A stretch of 64,000 bases of DNA from an uncultured Prochlorococcus sp. (GCA_902594875.1 CACJNU010000005.1:17761-81760), one strand, 5' to 3'; counted from the stretch's first letter, positions 45,588 to 54,421 are shown. Program-made: numbers and translations. The notes: generated by a model not told the origin, from the sequence alone.

Positions 45588-45795
45588 TTAACCACATTTT
45601 AGTTGCCTCATCATCAATAGTACTCAAATATTCAATAACCTCTTCTTTAGTCACAGAAATATTTAACTCGTTGCCAATATCGCATATTTTATCTAAGGCT
45701 TTTTTGGGATTAGTTAAAGCTGTCATAAAAAGACTTTTTTTCTTTTTGGAATCGTTCGCTATTAACTTATAGAGCTTTTCAGCATTACTGGACAT
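45565..45795 (-). CDS. Nif11-like small protein (76 aa)
   Basis: A 76-residue charged helical protein with a Nif11-domain-like arrangement: an N-terminal helix AEKLYKLIANDSKKKKSLF, a TNPKKALDKICDIGNEL helix and an ISVTKEEVIEYLS segment. It ends in ARGGL. In prochlorosin-type peptides Nif11-like leaders end with a GG or GA cleavage site followed by a Cys/Ser/Thr-rich core; here the core is missing. It is probably a stand-alone Nif11-like protein rather than a precursor. Assignment is by pattern and not certain. Confidence 0.6.
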   Translation of the reverse strand: MSSNAEKLYKLIANDSKKKKSLFMTALTNPKKALDKICDIGNELNISVTKEEVIEYLSTIDDEATKMWLIKARGGL

Positions 45796-45829
45796 GTTTT
45801 TAAAATCTATTTATTAATAGATTATTACT

Positions 45830-46168
45830 TCAAGCTACATTTTGTTCACTATATTTATTATTAGATAAATCATTATCTACATCTTTTATCTCTTTTGCAG
45901 AAGCATCTGCCATACTTCTTGCATCTAAACATAAAACTTTTCTTAGTTTCGCAAAATTAGCTGCGTGAGATTTTCTACCATCTTTTTGAGCATAATACTC
46001 AGACTGCTGAAGAATATGGTGAAGATGAGTTAACAAATATGGACTAATTACCGCTGATACCAAAACGTCACTATTTTCATTATCTTGAGAATCAGAATTG
46101 ACTAATCTTTTTTTCGGTTTATCAATTATCGACCTTTTAGGAGAATCAATTTTTCTTGAATTTTTCAT
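45830..46168 (-). CDS. Hypothetical protein divergent from the ribbon-helix-helix gene
   Basis: Function not recognised. From the ATG at 46168 it has 112 residues (a further ATG at 46183 would add five). The N-terminus is very basic (KNSRKIDSPKRSIIDKPKKRL). The middle looks like an ordered domain (VLVSAVISPYLLTHLHHILQQSEYYAQKDGRKSHAANFAKLRKVL), then an acidic tail. A basic tail plus a helical domain would suit nucleic-acid or regulatory binding, but this is a guess. It shares its upstream region with the ribbon-helix-helix gene. Confidence 0.7.
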   Translation of the reverse strand: MKNSRKIDSPKRSIIDKPKKRLVNSDSQDNENSDVLVSAVISPYLLTHLHHILQQSEYYAQKDGRKSHAANFAKLRKVLCLDARSMADASAKEIKDVDNDLSNNKYSEQNVA

Positions 46169-46218
46169 GGGACAATAAAACAATTAATTGATACGGATAT
46201 AAATTTCCTTACTAATAA

Positions 46219-46255
46219 TATACACAAAGATAGTATCCTTGACTAACTGTGTATA
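46219..46255. promoter_or_regulatory. Inverted repeat, possible operator
   Basis: A perfect 8-base inverted repeat, TATACACA (46219-46226) and TGTGTATA (46248-46255), with 21 bases between the half-sites. The right half overlaps a candidate -10 box (TATACT, 46252-46257) for the ribbon-helix-helix gene, whose protein could autoregulate by binding it. The region also serves the divergent gene at 45830. Operator function is inferred. Confidence 0.45.
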
Positions 46256-46257
46256 CT
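46252..46257 (+). promoter_or_regulatory. Candidate -10 box of the ribbon-helix-helix gene
   Basis: TATACT lies 28 bases before the ATG at 46286. A good -35 is not placed at 17 bases; a TTGACT at 46239-46244 is only 7 bases upstream, so it cannot serve as its -35. Confidence 0.35.
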
Positions 46258-46285
46258 AATAAGTAACAGTTATCAACTTTGACTC

Positions 46286-46588
46286 ATGGCTACCCGCCAA
46301 AACTCAACTAATGGGAAGCCTAAATCCCCCAGAATCCAAGTAGTTCTACCAGAATTAATATGTGAGCAATTAACTCTTTTAGCTGATAATGAATCTAGGA
46401 CAGTAAGTAATATGGCAAAAGTGTTAATACAAGAAGGTATTAAAAAATATTTAGAAAAAGAAAGTAAATCACCTCTTTCAGAAAATAATTTAAATACTGA
46501 TAAATTTAGAGATGAACTTGAAAAACAAAGCGTTAGAAGATTAAAAAGAGCTCCTCAAAGGATTAGATACTATAAAAAATCTGATTAA
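46286..46588 (+). CDS. Ribbon-helix-helix (CopG/Arc-like) DNA-binding protein
   Basis: A 100-residue protein. Residues 15-55 fit a ribbon-helix-helix fold: a strand PRIQVVLPELICEQL, a helix, a turn at NESRTVSN and the second helix MAKVLIQEGIKKYL. The C-terminal half is charged and ends in basic residues (KRAPQRIRYYKKS). Such proteins bind DNA as dimers and often repress their own promoters. An inverted repeat sits in its own promoter region. There is no toxin-type gene adjacent, so an antitoxin role is not supported. Confidence 0.75.
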   Translation: MATRQNSTNGKPKSPRIQVVLPELICEQLTLLADNESRTVSNMAKVLIQEGIKKYLEKESKSPLSENNLNTDKFRDELEKQSVRRLKRAPQRIRYYKKSD

Positions 46589-46594
46589 AAATAA

Positions 46595-47299
46595 TTAATT
46601 TTGAGGCAATTTCTGTAAATCTACAGTTTTACCCATGACTACCAAAATATTTCCTCTTTCCAAAATATATTTTGCTGGAGGATTAACTGTTAACTGTTCA
46701 GCAGGTCCTGCAGCAAGAACATTGACTAAATAATTTTTTCTCAAATTTAAATCTCTTAAAGATCTTCCAATAAATTCCTCTGGAACAGTTATTTCATCTA
46801 TACCAGTTTTATTATCTAGTTCCAATCTTTCGATTAGGTTTGGTCTTACTAATTCTAAACCTAATCGTTCTCCTTGCATCCTAGATGGGAAAACAACTTT
46901 ATCTGCACCTACTCTTTTTAACATTTTTTCGTGCAAGTCACTGGTAGCTCTCGCTATTACTCTTTTCACTCTGCTACCTTCACTATCTTTAGCGATAAGT
47001 GTCGTAGTTATACTTGCTTCAATAGGTTCACTAATACCCACTACAACAGTATTCATTTCAAGAATTCCCGATTCCTTCATAGACTCTTCATCAGTACAAT
47101 CTACAACTCTAGCTTCTATCGAAGGTTCTAATTGCCTTAAATCATCAATAGCTTTTTCCGAATAATCTGCAGCCAAAACATCAGCACCATTACTAATAAG
47201 TTCTCTGCAAACTGCGGTTCCAAATCTTCCAACGCCTACAACTGCAAAAGTGAGTCCTTCATTTTCTCTCTTTTGAGACCACTGCCACCAATCAGCCAT
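46595..47299 (-). CDS. TrkA/KtrA-type K+ uptake regulatory protein
   Basis: A cytoplasmic gating subunit of a K+ transporter, 234 residues. The RCK N domain starts with the Rossmann motif VVGVGRFGTAVCREL (about residue 20) that binds nucleotide. An RCK C (TrkA C) domain follows from about residue 150. It lies 18 bases downstream of the TrkH/KtrB-type channel subunit, the usual pairing. Confidence 0.92.
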   Translation of the reverse strand: MADWWQWSQKRENEGLTFAVVGVGRFGTAVCRELISNGADVLAADYSEKAIDDLRQLEPSIEARVVDCTDEESMKESGILEMNTVVVGISEPIEASITTTLIAKDSEGSRVKRVIARATSDLHEKMLKRVGADKVVFPSRMQGERLGLELVRPNLIERLELDNKTGIDEITVPEEFIGRSLRDLNLRKNYLVNVLAAGPAEQLTVNPPAKYILERGNILVVMGKTVDLQKLPQN

Positions 47300-47317
47300 A
47301 ATAAAATTCAGTCGATT

Positions 47318-48721
47318 CTAAACATATAAATCAGCCCTAGGATAGCCAATTCTCTTTTGTCTATCTATTCTACTCTTATAAAGAGCCTGCCACAGTGCAC
47401 TTAAAAGCAAAAGGATCCCAAGTCTGCCCACAAACATACCCACAATAAGAATAAATTGACCAAGATGATTTAATTTTGCGGTTAAACCAATATCAAAACC
47501 AACTGTTGCAAATGCTGATATACAAGTGAACAAAATTTCTAGGAATGTGAATGATTCTTTTTTAACAAAAGTATTAGTTGTACTAAGCAACATTGCCATT
47601 AAAAGAACAAAAAGCAAAGATCCAACTGTGATTCCAACTGCCTTTAGAATAACTTTATCTGAAATTAATCTATTGCTAATAATTACATCTTTCTGGCCTC
47701 TTAAAGTTGATCTAGTTGCAGCCATTAAAGCAATAAATGTAGTTGTTTTTATGCCCCCACCAGTACCTCCTGTACTTGCTCCGATAAACATAAGCGTCAT
47801 TAATAATAAGAGGCCCGTATCTGAGATAGAGTTCAAAGAAATCGGAAAATTTGTAAAGCCTGCAGTTCTTGCACTAACCGTCTCGAAGATAGATGAAATT
47901 AACCGTTCAAACAAATTTAAATCATTAAAAAATTGACTATTTAATAATGATTCAGTGATAAAGAATCCTAATGATCCGAACAATATTAGAGACAAACTTG
48001 TCCTAATAACTAGTCTGGAATGAAGGCTTAATTTCTTATAAGAGAGATTTTTTTTATGACTCCAAATATCATCAATAACCCGCCAACCCAATCCACCCAT
48101 AACAATGAGAAAAACAAAAACACTATTCACCAAATAATTTGTTCTATAGTCTTGAAGACTATTTGACATTAACGAAAATCCTGCATTGTTATACGCAGAA
48201 ATGCTGTGAAAAATCGAGGACCATAGTCTTTCCCAATTATTTTGAATGTCTACAAATCCAAAAGAATATAAGACAATTGCGCCCAAGGATATGATAATAA
48301 TCGCAGTAATAGCAATGCTTTGAAAAGTTCGACCTATTCCTCCAACTCCAAATTCATCTAAAGTCTTTCCTTTATCTAATCTAGTTCTTAGCTTTGTCCC
48401 TTTTACAACAAAACCTTGCAAAAATGTTGTAATGGCCATTAATCCTAGACCACCTGATAAAAGCATAAAAGCTAAGAAAAATTGGCCAAAGAAATTTAAA
48501 TCAACACCAATATCTATTATGGTTAAGCCAGTAACAGTTATTGCAGAAGTAGATGTAAAAAATGCTTCCCACAAACCAACCTTTGAAGATGAACATAATG
48601 GAGAGCTCAAAATTAAAGTTCCAAGGCAAATAATAAACAAGCCTGTAACAATAGTAAATTGAGGTACAGATAGCTTTTTGTAAGCATCTTTTAACTTATA
48701 AACCTTTCTTGTAAATTTCAC
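47318..48721 (-). CDS. TrkH/KtrB-type K+ transporter membrane subunit
   Basis: A 467-residue polytopic protein with four membrane-pore-membrane units. The pore loops with conserved glycines are visible (for example TSAITVTGLT, YNNAGFSL, SARTAGFTN, CISAFATVGFD). It has the gene for its RCK subunit immediately downstream and a DASS transporter just upstream, all on the minus strand. In cyanobacteria this system is Na+-dependent K+ uptake and important in hyperosmotic stress. Confidence 0.92.
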   Translation of the reverse strand: MKFTRKVYKLKDAYKKLSVPQFTIVTGLFIICLGTLILSSPLCSSSKVGLWEAFFTSTSAITVTGLTIIDIGVDLNFFGQFFLAFMLLSGGLGLMAITTFLQGFVVKGTKLRTRLDKGKTLDEFGVGGIGRTFQSIAITAIIIISLGAIVLYSFGFVDIQNNWERLWSSIFHSISAYNNAGFSLMSNSLQDYRTNYLVNSVFVFLIVMGGLGWRVIDDIWSHKKNLSYKKLSLHSRLVIRTSLSLILFGSLGFFITESLLNSQFFNDLNLFERLISSIFETVSARTAGFTNFPISLNSISDTGLLLLMTLMFIGASTGGTGGGIKTTTFIALMAATRSTLRGQKDVIISNRLISDKVILKAVGITVGSLLFVLLMAMLLSTTNTFVKKESFTFLEILFTCISAFATVGFDIGLTAKLNHLGQFILIVGMFVGRLGILLLLSALWQALYKSRIDRQKRIGYPRADLYV

Positions 48722-48725
48722 GATA

Positions 48726-50534
48726 TTACCCGTAATTTAAAATTATCAATGCTGGCACAGTAAATGACATTATAAGTGTTAATCCAGCTCCGTATTTTGC
48801 GATATCAAAAAATCTATATCTTCCAGGCCCATAAACCATTAAGTTTGTTTGATAGCCCATTGGAGTCAAGAAAGATTGACTTGCACCGAATAAAACAAGC
48901 ATTATTAAAGCGCTTGGTGTAATTTCTAAAACATTCGAGAATTCAATAGCAACAGGCAAAATCAAAGCAACTGAAGCAGCATTACTTATAAATTGAGTAA
49001 GAATAACTGTAGATACAAAAATTACGACTAATGCAAAATAAAGAGGCATTCCGTTAAGGGCAAAGTTTAAATTAACTGCAATTACATCTGCTAATCCAGT
49101 TATCTGCATAGCTACACTAAAACACGATAAAGATCCCAGCAATAAAATAACGTCTAACCTAATTGATTTTTGTATCTCTGCAGGTCTTAAACATCCACAA
49201 GCAACCATTGCAATCACAGCCAAAAGAACTGAACCTACTAATGGAATATCAGAAACCGAAGGCAAAACCACCATTCCTATTGCAATTGCAATCGATATAG
49301 GTTTTTTTATCAAAAAAGGTAAGTCATCTTCGAATTGATCTAAAATAAGCAGATCATTACTAGCTTGCAAACCTCTTATTGAATCTAGCGGTGCTTGTAA
49401 TAATAAAACATCTCCAGCCCTTAAAACAGTTTGGCCTAATCTCTCCTGAACAGTTTGTTGACCTCTTCTTAATGCTAAAACTGTTGCATTGTGACGCTGC
49501 CTAAATCTTAATTCTCTCAAACTTGCACCGGCTAAAGTTGAACCAGCTGGTAACAAAGCTTCAAAGGTCTTAGTACCTTCATCATCTGAGAAAACATTAG
49601 CCCCATCGAAAGATGTTTTGTTTTCTCCTAATAGAATAGTATGTTCCTGCTGCAGCCTAAATAAGTCTGCCCTTGTAACGCGGATTATTAATCTATCATC
49701 CGGTTCAATCTTTCTATCAGCCAAAGGAGGAAGAATAACTTTTCCATCTCGTTGCAATTCCAGAACATCAACGTCAAATCGTCTTTGCAATCTACTATTT
49801 CTGACAGATTGTCCAACTAATTCTGAAGTAGAGGGAATAGTAACTTCGGTAAAATATATATTCATATCACCATTTTTAATAAACTCCTTATCTCTCCCTC
49901 TATCTGGCAAAAGCATGTCGGAAACCAGAATCATATAGGTTGTACCTATGAGCCACACAGGAATTCCTATTGAAGTCAAACTAAATAATTCCAGACCTCC
50001 ATAACCTAATTGTTGACTAATATCACTTACAAGAAGATTTACTGAACTACCTAATAATGTCAGAGTTCCACCGAGTAAAGTAGCAAAAGAAAGAGGTAAT
50101 AAAACTTTTGATGGTGATATGTTTCTTCGCTCACACCAACTTTCAATTAAAGGTAACAAAGATGCTACTACTGGAGTATTAGGTACAATTCCAGATATTG
50201 GAGCAATCAAAAAAGCTATTAATGAAATTAATTTCCTTGGAGTTCGAATACTTTCAGAAGAAATCAATTCTCTTACTCTATCTAATGCACCACTTTTAAA
50301 TAATGCTGAGGAAACTGCAAATAAACCCATAAGGGTAATTAAAGAAGGGCTACCAAATCCAGCTAAAGCTTTTTCAGGAGAAAGAACCCCAGTAGATATA
50401 AATATTCCGACACATAACAAACCAGTCAATTCAGGTGCAATAGTATTTCTTATAAACAAAATTATTGACATTATTAAAACGACTACCGTTATAAACGCAT
50501 TAAAATTATTACTAACTACTGCAATTAAATTCAT
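48726..50534 (-). CDS. DASS/SLC13 family transporter with TrkA-C domains
   Basis: A 602-residue membrane protein of the divalent anion:Na+ symporter family. Two membrane halves (about residues 8-200 and 400-600) flank a soluble insert (about residues 205-390) with two TrkA C-like domains (segments LVGQSVRNSRLQRRF and LAGASLRELRFRQR). The substrate may be sulfate or another anion; the family does not decide it. It lies 4 bases upstream of the TrkH-type gene, so anion and K+ movements may be coordinated. Confidence 0.88.
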   Translation of the reverse strand: MNLIAVVSNNFNAFITVVVLIMSIILFIRNTIAPELTGLLCVGIFISTGVLSPEKALAGFGSPSLITLMGLFAVSSALFKSGALDRVRELISSESIRTPRKLISLIAFLIAPISGIVPNTPVVASLLPLIESWCERRNISPSKVLLPLSFATLLGGTLTLLGSSVNLLVSDISQQLGYGGLELFSLTSIGIPVWLIGTTYMILVSDMLLPDRGRDKEFIKNGDMNIYFTEVTIPSTSELVGQSVRNSRLQRRFDVDVLELQRDGKVILPPLADRKIEPDDRLIIRVTRADLFRLQQEHTILLGENKTSFDGANVFSDDEGTKTFEALLPAGSTLAGASLRELRFRQRHNATVLALRRGQQTVQERLGQTVLRAGDVLLLQAPLDSIRGLQASNDLLILDQFEDDLPFLIKKPISIAIAIGMVVLPSVSDIPLVGSVLLAVIAMVACGCLRPAEIQKSIRLDVILLLGSLSCFSVAMQITGLADVIAVNLNFALNGMPLYFALVVIFVSTVILTQFISNAASVALILPVAIEFSNVLEITPSALIMLVLFGASQSFLTPMGYQTNLMVYGPGRYRFFDIAKYGAGLTLIMSFTVPALIILNYG

Positions 50535-50583
50535 ACAAAACTTATTTAACTCAATATACCCAAAAACAATATTTCAAAAAAGT

Positions 50584-51777
50584 TTAATTCGAATAATCTT
50601 TTTTAAGAAACTTTTTAAAAATAGATTTTTTTTGGAATATCCATGAAGATGCAGATTTTAGGCTTTCTGTAATATCAGGCAACTTAGAAGCGTATATAAG
50701 TCTTCTTGCCTCAAAAGCCAATTTCCCAGATAAAGTAACCCCAAGCCCAGAAATTGAAGCTTCGCCTATTCCTAAGCTAATCATTTCACCGTTGTCTTGA
50801 AATTCAAAGGGTAAAGGATCTTTACCTTGAATTAAAAGTTGTAAATTATTAGCAAGATGATTTCCTTCCTGCATAGCAACCTGAGCAGTTATGGGTAAAT
50901 CCTCCATTCCTTCAATAACTGCAATATCACCAATAGCAAAACAGTTTTTATACTTTTCTATTTGCAAATTATTATTAACTAAAATTCGTCCAAATTTTTT
51001 CGTTATTTGATCAGTTTCTAAATAAGACAAATTAGGTTTAACACCTGCTGTCCAAATAACAACATCTTTATCCAAGGAAGTTATTCCAACCCTACTAGAA
51101 ATACTAATCTTAGTTTCTGAGACTTCTTTAACTGTGGAATTCAAAAGAACGTTGATTTTTCTTTTTTCTAGTGCCTTCTCTGCTTGTTCTCTATTAAAAA
51201 TTTTGTTTTTATTGAGTATTTCGTTTGATTTTTCTACTACATTTATTTCAAATTGATCTATAAATATATCTTTAATTTTGCATGCCAACTCGATGCCAGA
51301 GGGACCACCTCCAACTATGAATAACTTTTTATGCAACGCATTGTCTTGAGATTTTTTTAAAAAAGAATTTAATTTATTCAAATCGTGTACATCATTAAAA
51401 AAATAACAATTTTCATCTACACCTTTTATAAAAAAACTATTTGGAATAGATCCTGTACAGATAATGAGATACTGATAACTTAATTTTAATTCATCACTAA
51501 ATTCAAGAATATTTTCTTTGAAGGAAATCTTGGTTAAACGATTTCTTAAAAAAGTTATACCCGCATCAGAAAAAATATTTGCAAATTTTGGGGTAGCTTC
51601 CCAACTTCTTATTTCTTTACTTAAAACTTCGTACATTAAAGGTTTAAATATAAAGTTAGTTTCAGAATCAACCACAAGTATCGGTAAAGAAGGATTGAGA
51701 TTCTTTAAATTCAAAGCAAATGTCATACCTGCAAAACCTGCTCCAACTATTACTATTGGTTTTTGTATTGATTTCAT
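50584..51777 (-). CDS. Type II NADH dehydrogenase (NDH-2)
   Basis: A monotopic FAD enzyme that passes electrons from NADH to quinone without proton pumping. Two nucleotide-binding folds are seen: VIVGAGFAGMTFAL (about residue 8) and FIVGGGPSGIELACKI (about residue 154). The quinone-site region AQVAMQEGNHLANNL (about residue 288) is present. Length 397 aa fits. Cyanobacterial paralogues (NdbA/B/C) are not distinguishable here. It lies 49 bases from the DASS gene on the same strand. Confidence 0.9.
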   Translation of the reverse strand: MKSIQKPIVIVGAGFAGMTFALNLKNLNPSLPILVVDSETNFIFKPLMYEVLSKEIRSWEATPKFANIFSDAGITFLRNRLTKISFKENILEFSDELKLSYQYLIICTGSIPNSFFIKGVDENCYFFNDVHDLNKLNSFLKKSQDNALHKKLFIVGGGPSGIELACKIKDIFIDQFEINVVEKSNEILNKNKIFNREQAEKALEKRKINVLLNSTVKEVSETKISISSRVGITSLDKDVVIWTAGVKPNLSYLETDQITKKFGRILVNNNLQIEKYKNCFAIGDIAVIEGMEDLPITAQVAMQEGNHLANNLQLLIQGKDPLPFEFQDNGEMISLGIGEASISGLGVTLSGKLAFEARRLIYASKLPDITESLKSASSWIFQKKSIFKKFLKKDYSN

Positions 51778-51872
51778 TAGAGAAATATTGTTAAGCGTAA
51801 ATGTATTATTAAACTATAGGAATAATTTTTAAATTGAGCGAAATAAAATTAAACTCATAATCAAACTGCAGA

Positions 51873-52595
51873 ATGATTGAAAAAATCCACAAAGATATTC
51901 AAACTAACTTGAGTAAATATAATCAAGAGCTTGTAGATATGAAGCCTCAAGAAATGCTTACGTGGGGTTATGAAAAGTTTGATAATAAATTTGCTATTAC
52001 AACAAGTTTTGGAATACAGTCATCAGTCCTTTTAGATATGATTAGTAAATTATCTCTACAAAAAAAAATCAAAATATTTTGGATAGATACAGGTTACCTT
52101 CCTCCAGAAACATACCATTATGCTGAAAAGCTTATTGATAATTTATCCTTAGAAGTTGAAGTTCTGCAAAGTGAATTATCTCCAGCAAGAATGGAGGCAA
52201 AATATGGGAAACTTTGGGAAACAAAAAAAGAGAGTGATTTAGATAAGTATCATGAATTGAGAAAAATAAAACCTTTAGAAAAAGGTCTCAAAAAATATGA
52301 TATTTTCTGCTGGGGAAGCGGTGTTAGATCAAGTCAAACAGAAAATAGAAACAAAATGAAATTCATAGACGTAATTCGTCAAAGACTCTCTTTAAGACCT
52401 TTATTAAATTGGACAAATAAAGATATTTTTTATTATATGGAAGAGAATAATTTACCTGCCCATCCACTTTTTATAAAAGGTTATTCTTCTGTAGGAGATT
52501 GGCATTCAAGCAGTCCCGATAGTATTGAAACAAAGGGCAGAGATGCAAGATTTGGAGGGATTAAACAAGAATGTGGAATACACACTAATAATTAA
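51873..52595 (+). CDS. cysH: Phosphoadenosine phosphosulfate reductase
   Basis: Reduces PAPS to sulfite with thioredoxin. The ATP-pyrophosphatase-type loop TTSFGIQSSVLLD (about residue 43), FWIDTGYLPPETYHYAE (about residue 69) and the catalytic cysteine in ECGIH at the C-terminus are present. The double-cysteine motif that binds a 4Fe-4S cluster in APS reductases is absent: where it should precede RKIKPL there is none. It is thus a PAPS-type enzyme. cysK is at 16954. Confidence 0.92.
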   Translation: MIEKIHKDIQTNLSKYNQELVDMKPQEMLTWGYEKFDNKFAITTSFGIQSSVLLDMISKLSLQKKIKIFWIDTGYLPPETYHYAEKLIDNLSLEVEVLQSELSPARMEAKYGKLWETKKESDLDKYHELRKIKPLEKGLKKYDIFCWGSGVRSSQTENRNKMKFIDVIRQRLSLRPLLNWTNKDIFYYMEENNLPAHPLFIKGYSSVGDWHSSSPDSIETKGRDARFGGIKQECGIHTNN

Positions 52596-52610
52596 ATTGA
52601 TCATAGAACA

Positions 52611-53306
52611 ATGGTTTTAGATATAAATTTTTTATTAGTAGGAAATAGTAGGCTTCATTGGGCAAAATATTCTAAAAATCAATCTAAATTCTTCCATACC
52701 AAAAAAGAGCAAAAAGTTCCCGAAAATATAGATCTTGAAAAATTAATTTGGGCTTCTGTAGGAAAACTACCAAATTTTTTCCTTAAAAAAGAAAATGAAA
52801 TAAAAACTAAAGATATCCAATTATCAAATCTTCCTGATTATTTTGGAGTTGATAGAGCTCTTGCCTGTATTGCCGCTTTAAAAATTATTGAAAACCCTTT
52901 CAAAAAAGAGTTGCTTATTGCAGATTTTGGAACAATATTATCAATAACAAAATTGAATGCAAATGGATCTATTATTGGAGGTCAACTTATTCCAGGTTTT
53001 CTAACACAATTAAAATCAATGGAACAAAATACAGAAAATCTTAAAGTTCCCAATAAATATGATATTCCGATCAAAGATTTTTTAATTAATACAGAAGAAG
53101 CAATCTTAAAAGGAGTAATCAACTCTCTTACTGGTGTGATTAATAGTTTATTTAATCCCGAAAAGGATATTTTAATAATCTGTGGAGGAGACTCTCAATT
53201 ACTCACAAAATCTCTAAAGAATCAAAAAGAGAATATTATCAATGCTCCTAATTTAGTTATGGAGGGGATGATTATTCACCATCTTTCAATTAAAAAATTA
53301 GCTTAA
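52611..53306 (+). CDS. coaX: Type III pantothenate kinase
   Basis: Phosphorylates pantothenate, the first step of CoA synthesis; unlike type I enzymes it is not CoA-inhibited. Motifs are degenerate but ordered: LVGNSRLHWA for the P-loop-like GNS (about residue 11), GVDRALACIAAL (about residue 79), ADFGTILSI (about residue 103) and GGQLIPGF (about residue 124). At 231 residues it is a little short. It converges on the peroxiredoxin with a 9-base overlap. Confidence 0.82.
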   Translation: MVLDINFLLVGNSRLHWAKYSKNQSKFFHTKKEQKVPENIDLEKLIWASVGKLPNFFLKKENEIKTKDIQLSNLPDYFGVDRALACIAALKIIENPFKKELLIADFGTILSITKLNANGSIIGGQLIPGFLTQLKSMEQNTENLKVPNKYDIPIKDFLINTEEAILKGVINSLTGVINSLFNPEKDILIICGGDSQLLTKSLKNQKENIINAPNLVMEGMIIHHLSIKKLA

Positions 53307-53765
53307 CCCAAGGTCTGCAATTATATGATCAGCCATTATTGCTGCTTTAACCTTTAAGTAAATTTTTTCGATGTTACCTTCAGTATCAATTAAAAAAGTA
53401 TTTCTCATCATTCCCATATATTCTTTTCCCATGAATTTTTTCAGTCCATAGCTATCGTAATCAGAAGAAACTTTGAAAGGTTCTGAATCAGTTAAAAGAA
53501 TAAAAGGTAAATTAAATTTTTCTATAAACTTCTGATGAGAGGATGCATTATCTTTACTAATACCAAGCACAATAATATTATTTTTTTGAAGTAAATCCCA
53601 ATTTTCTTTAAAATTACATGCTTCTTTAGTACATCCTGGAGTATTATCTTTTGGATAAAAATATAGTATTATTCTTTTACCTTTAAAATCACTAAGAGAA
53701 ACTTCTTTCTCAAAAGAATCTTTTAATTTAAATTCTGGTGCTTTGTCGCCAACCTTAAGAGCCAT
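53298..53765 (-). CDS. bcp: Peroxiredoxin, Bcp/PrxQ type
   Basis: A thiol peroxidase of 155 residues from the ATG at 53765 (MALKVGDKAPEFKL). The longer frame to 53801 adds non-family residues over the opposite gene. Peroxidatic C45 is in TPGCTKEAC and resolving C50 lies five residues on, the typical PrxQ spacing. It reduces H2O2 or lipid peroxides with thioredoxin. It is head-to-head with the sfp-type gene with no spacer between starts. Confidence 0.92.
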   Translation of the reverse strand: MALKVGDKAPEFKLKDSFEKEVSLSDFKGKRIILYFYPKDNTPGCTKEACNFKENWDLLQKNNIIVLGISKDNASSHQKFIEKFNLPFILLTDSEPFKVSSDYDSYGLKKFMGKEYMGMMRNTFLIDTEGNIEKIYLKVKAAIMADHIIADLGLS

Positions 53766-54421
53766 TGAAATTATTAAATGAGTATGAATATAAAATACCA
53801 AAAATTTGGTTTTATGAGATCAAAGGTGTGCAAGATGTCGCAACTGAAGAAGAAATTAAGACTGCAAAAAACCTAACAAAGGCAAGATCAAAGATTTTCT
53901 TAGAAACAAGAGCTTATTTGCGACAATCACTTTCAAAACTTTTTGATTTAGACCCCCTAGAAATTCCAATTAATGCTCACCCTGGAGTACCTCCAAGTTT
54001 ACCCTCTGGCATGGGAAATATCAGTTTAAGTCATTGTAAAGATGCCATTACTATAGTCTGGCATAAAGACAAAATAGGGATAGATATTGAGAGAATAGAT
54101 AGAGATTTTAACTATTTAAAATTTGCAGAAAAATATTTTTTTCATACCAATAAATCAATCCAAAATAATTATTTGACGAAAAATATGATATTAAATCAAT
54201 GGTGTGCTGTTGAAGCGGCTATAAAATGGGATCATGGAAAATTAGCTAAAGACATTAACCATTGGCAATTTTTTGAAAAGCCAAAAAAGTTAATTCATAA
54301 GAAGAAAAATATACATTTAAATTATTCACAGATTAACTTCCATAATTGGACTATTGTTTTAGCTTACGCAGAAAAAACTTCTTTTAATCCTGAAATTATT
54401 TGTTGTTCGAAAAATTTTTAG
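53765..54421 (+). CDS. 4'-phosphopantetheinyl transferase (Sfp type)
   Basis: Transfers phosphopantetheine from CoA to carrier proteins such as ACP. It has the family motifs GIDIERIDRD (about residue 99) with metal-binding acids and NQWCAVEAAIKW (about residue 142) with the Glu and Lys. Length 218 aa matches the Sfp/Gsp/HetI group. There is no in-frame ATG near the start; the frame opens with TTG at 53765, which shares a base with the bcp ATG on the opposite strand. The start codon is therefore uncertain. Confidence 0.86.
   Translation: MKLLNEYEYKIPKIWFYEIKGVQDVATEEEIKTAKNLTKARSKIFLETRAYLRQSLSKLFDLDPLEIPINAHPGVPPSLPSGMGNISLSHCKDAITIVWHKDKIGIDIERIDRDFNYLKFAEKYFFHTNKSIQNNYLTKNMILNQWCAVEAAIKWDHGKLAKDINHWQFFEKPKKLIHKKKNIHLNYSQINFHNWTIVLAYAEKTSFNPEIICCSKNF

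Noticed and set aside
46286..46588. Ribbon-helix-helix protein as antitoxin of a toxin-antitoxin pair
   Set aside because: No small toxin-like gene is adjacent on the same strand; the next gene is a convergent K+ uptake subunit.
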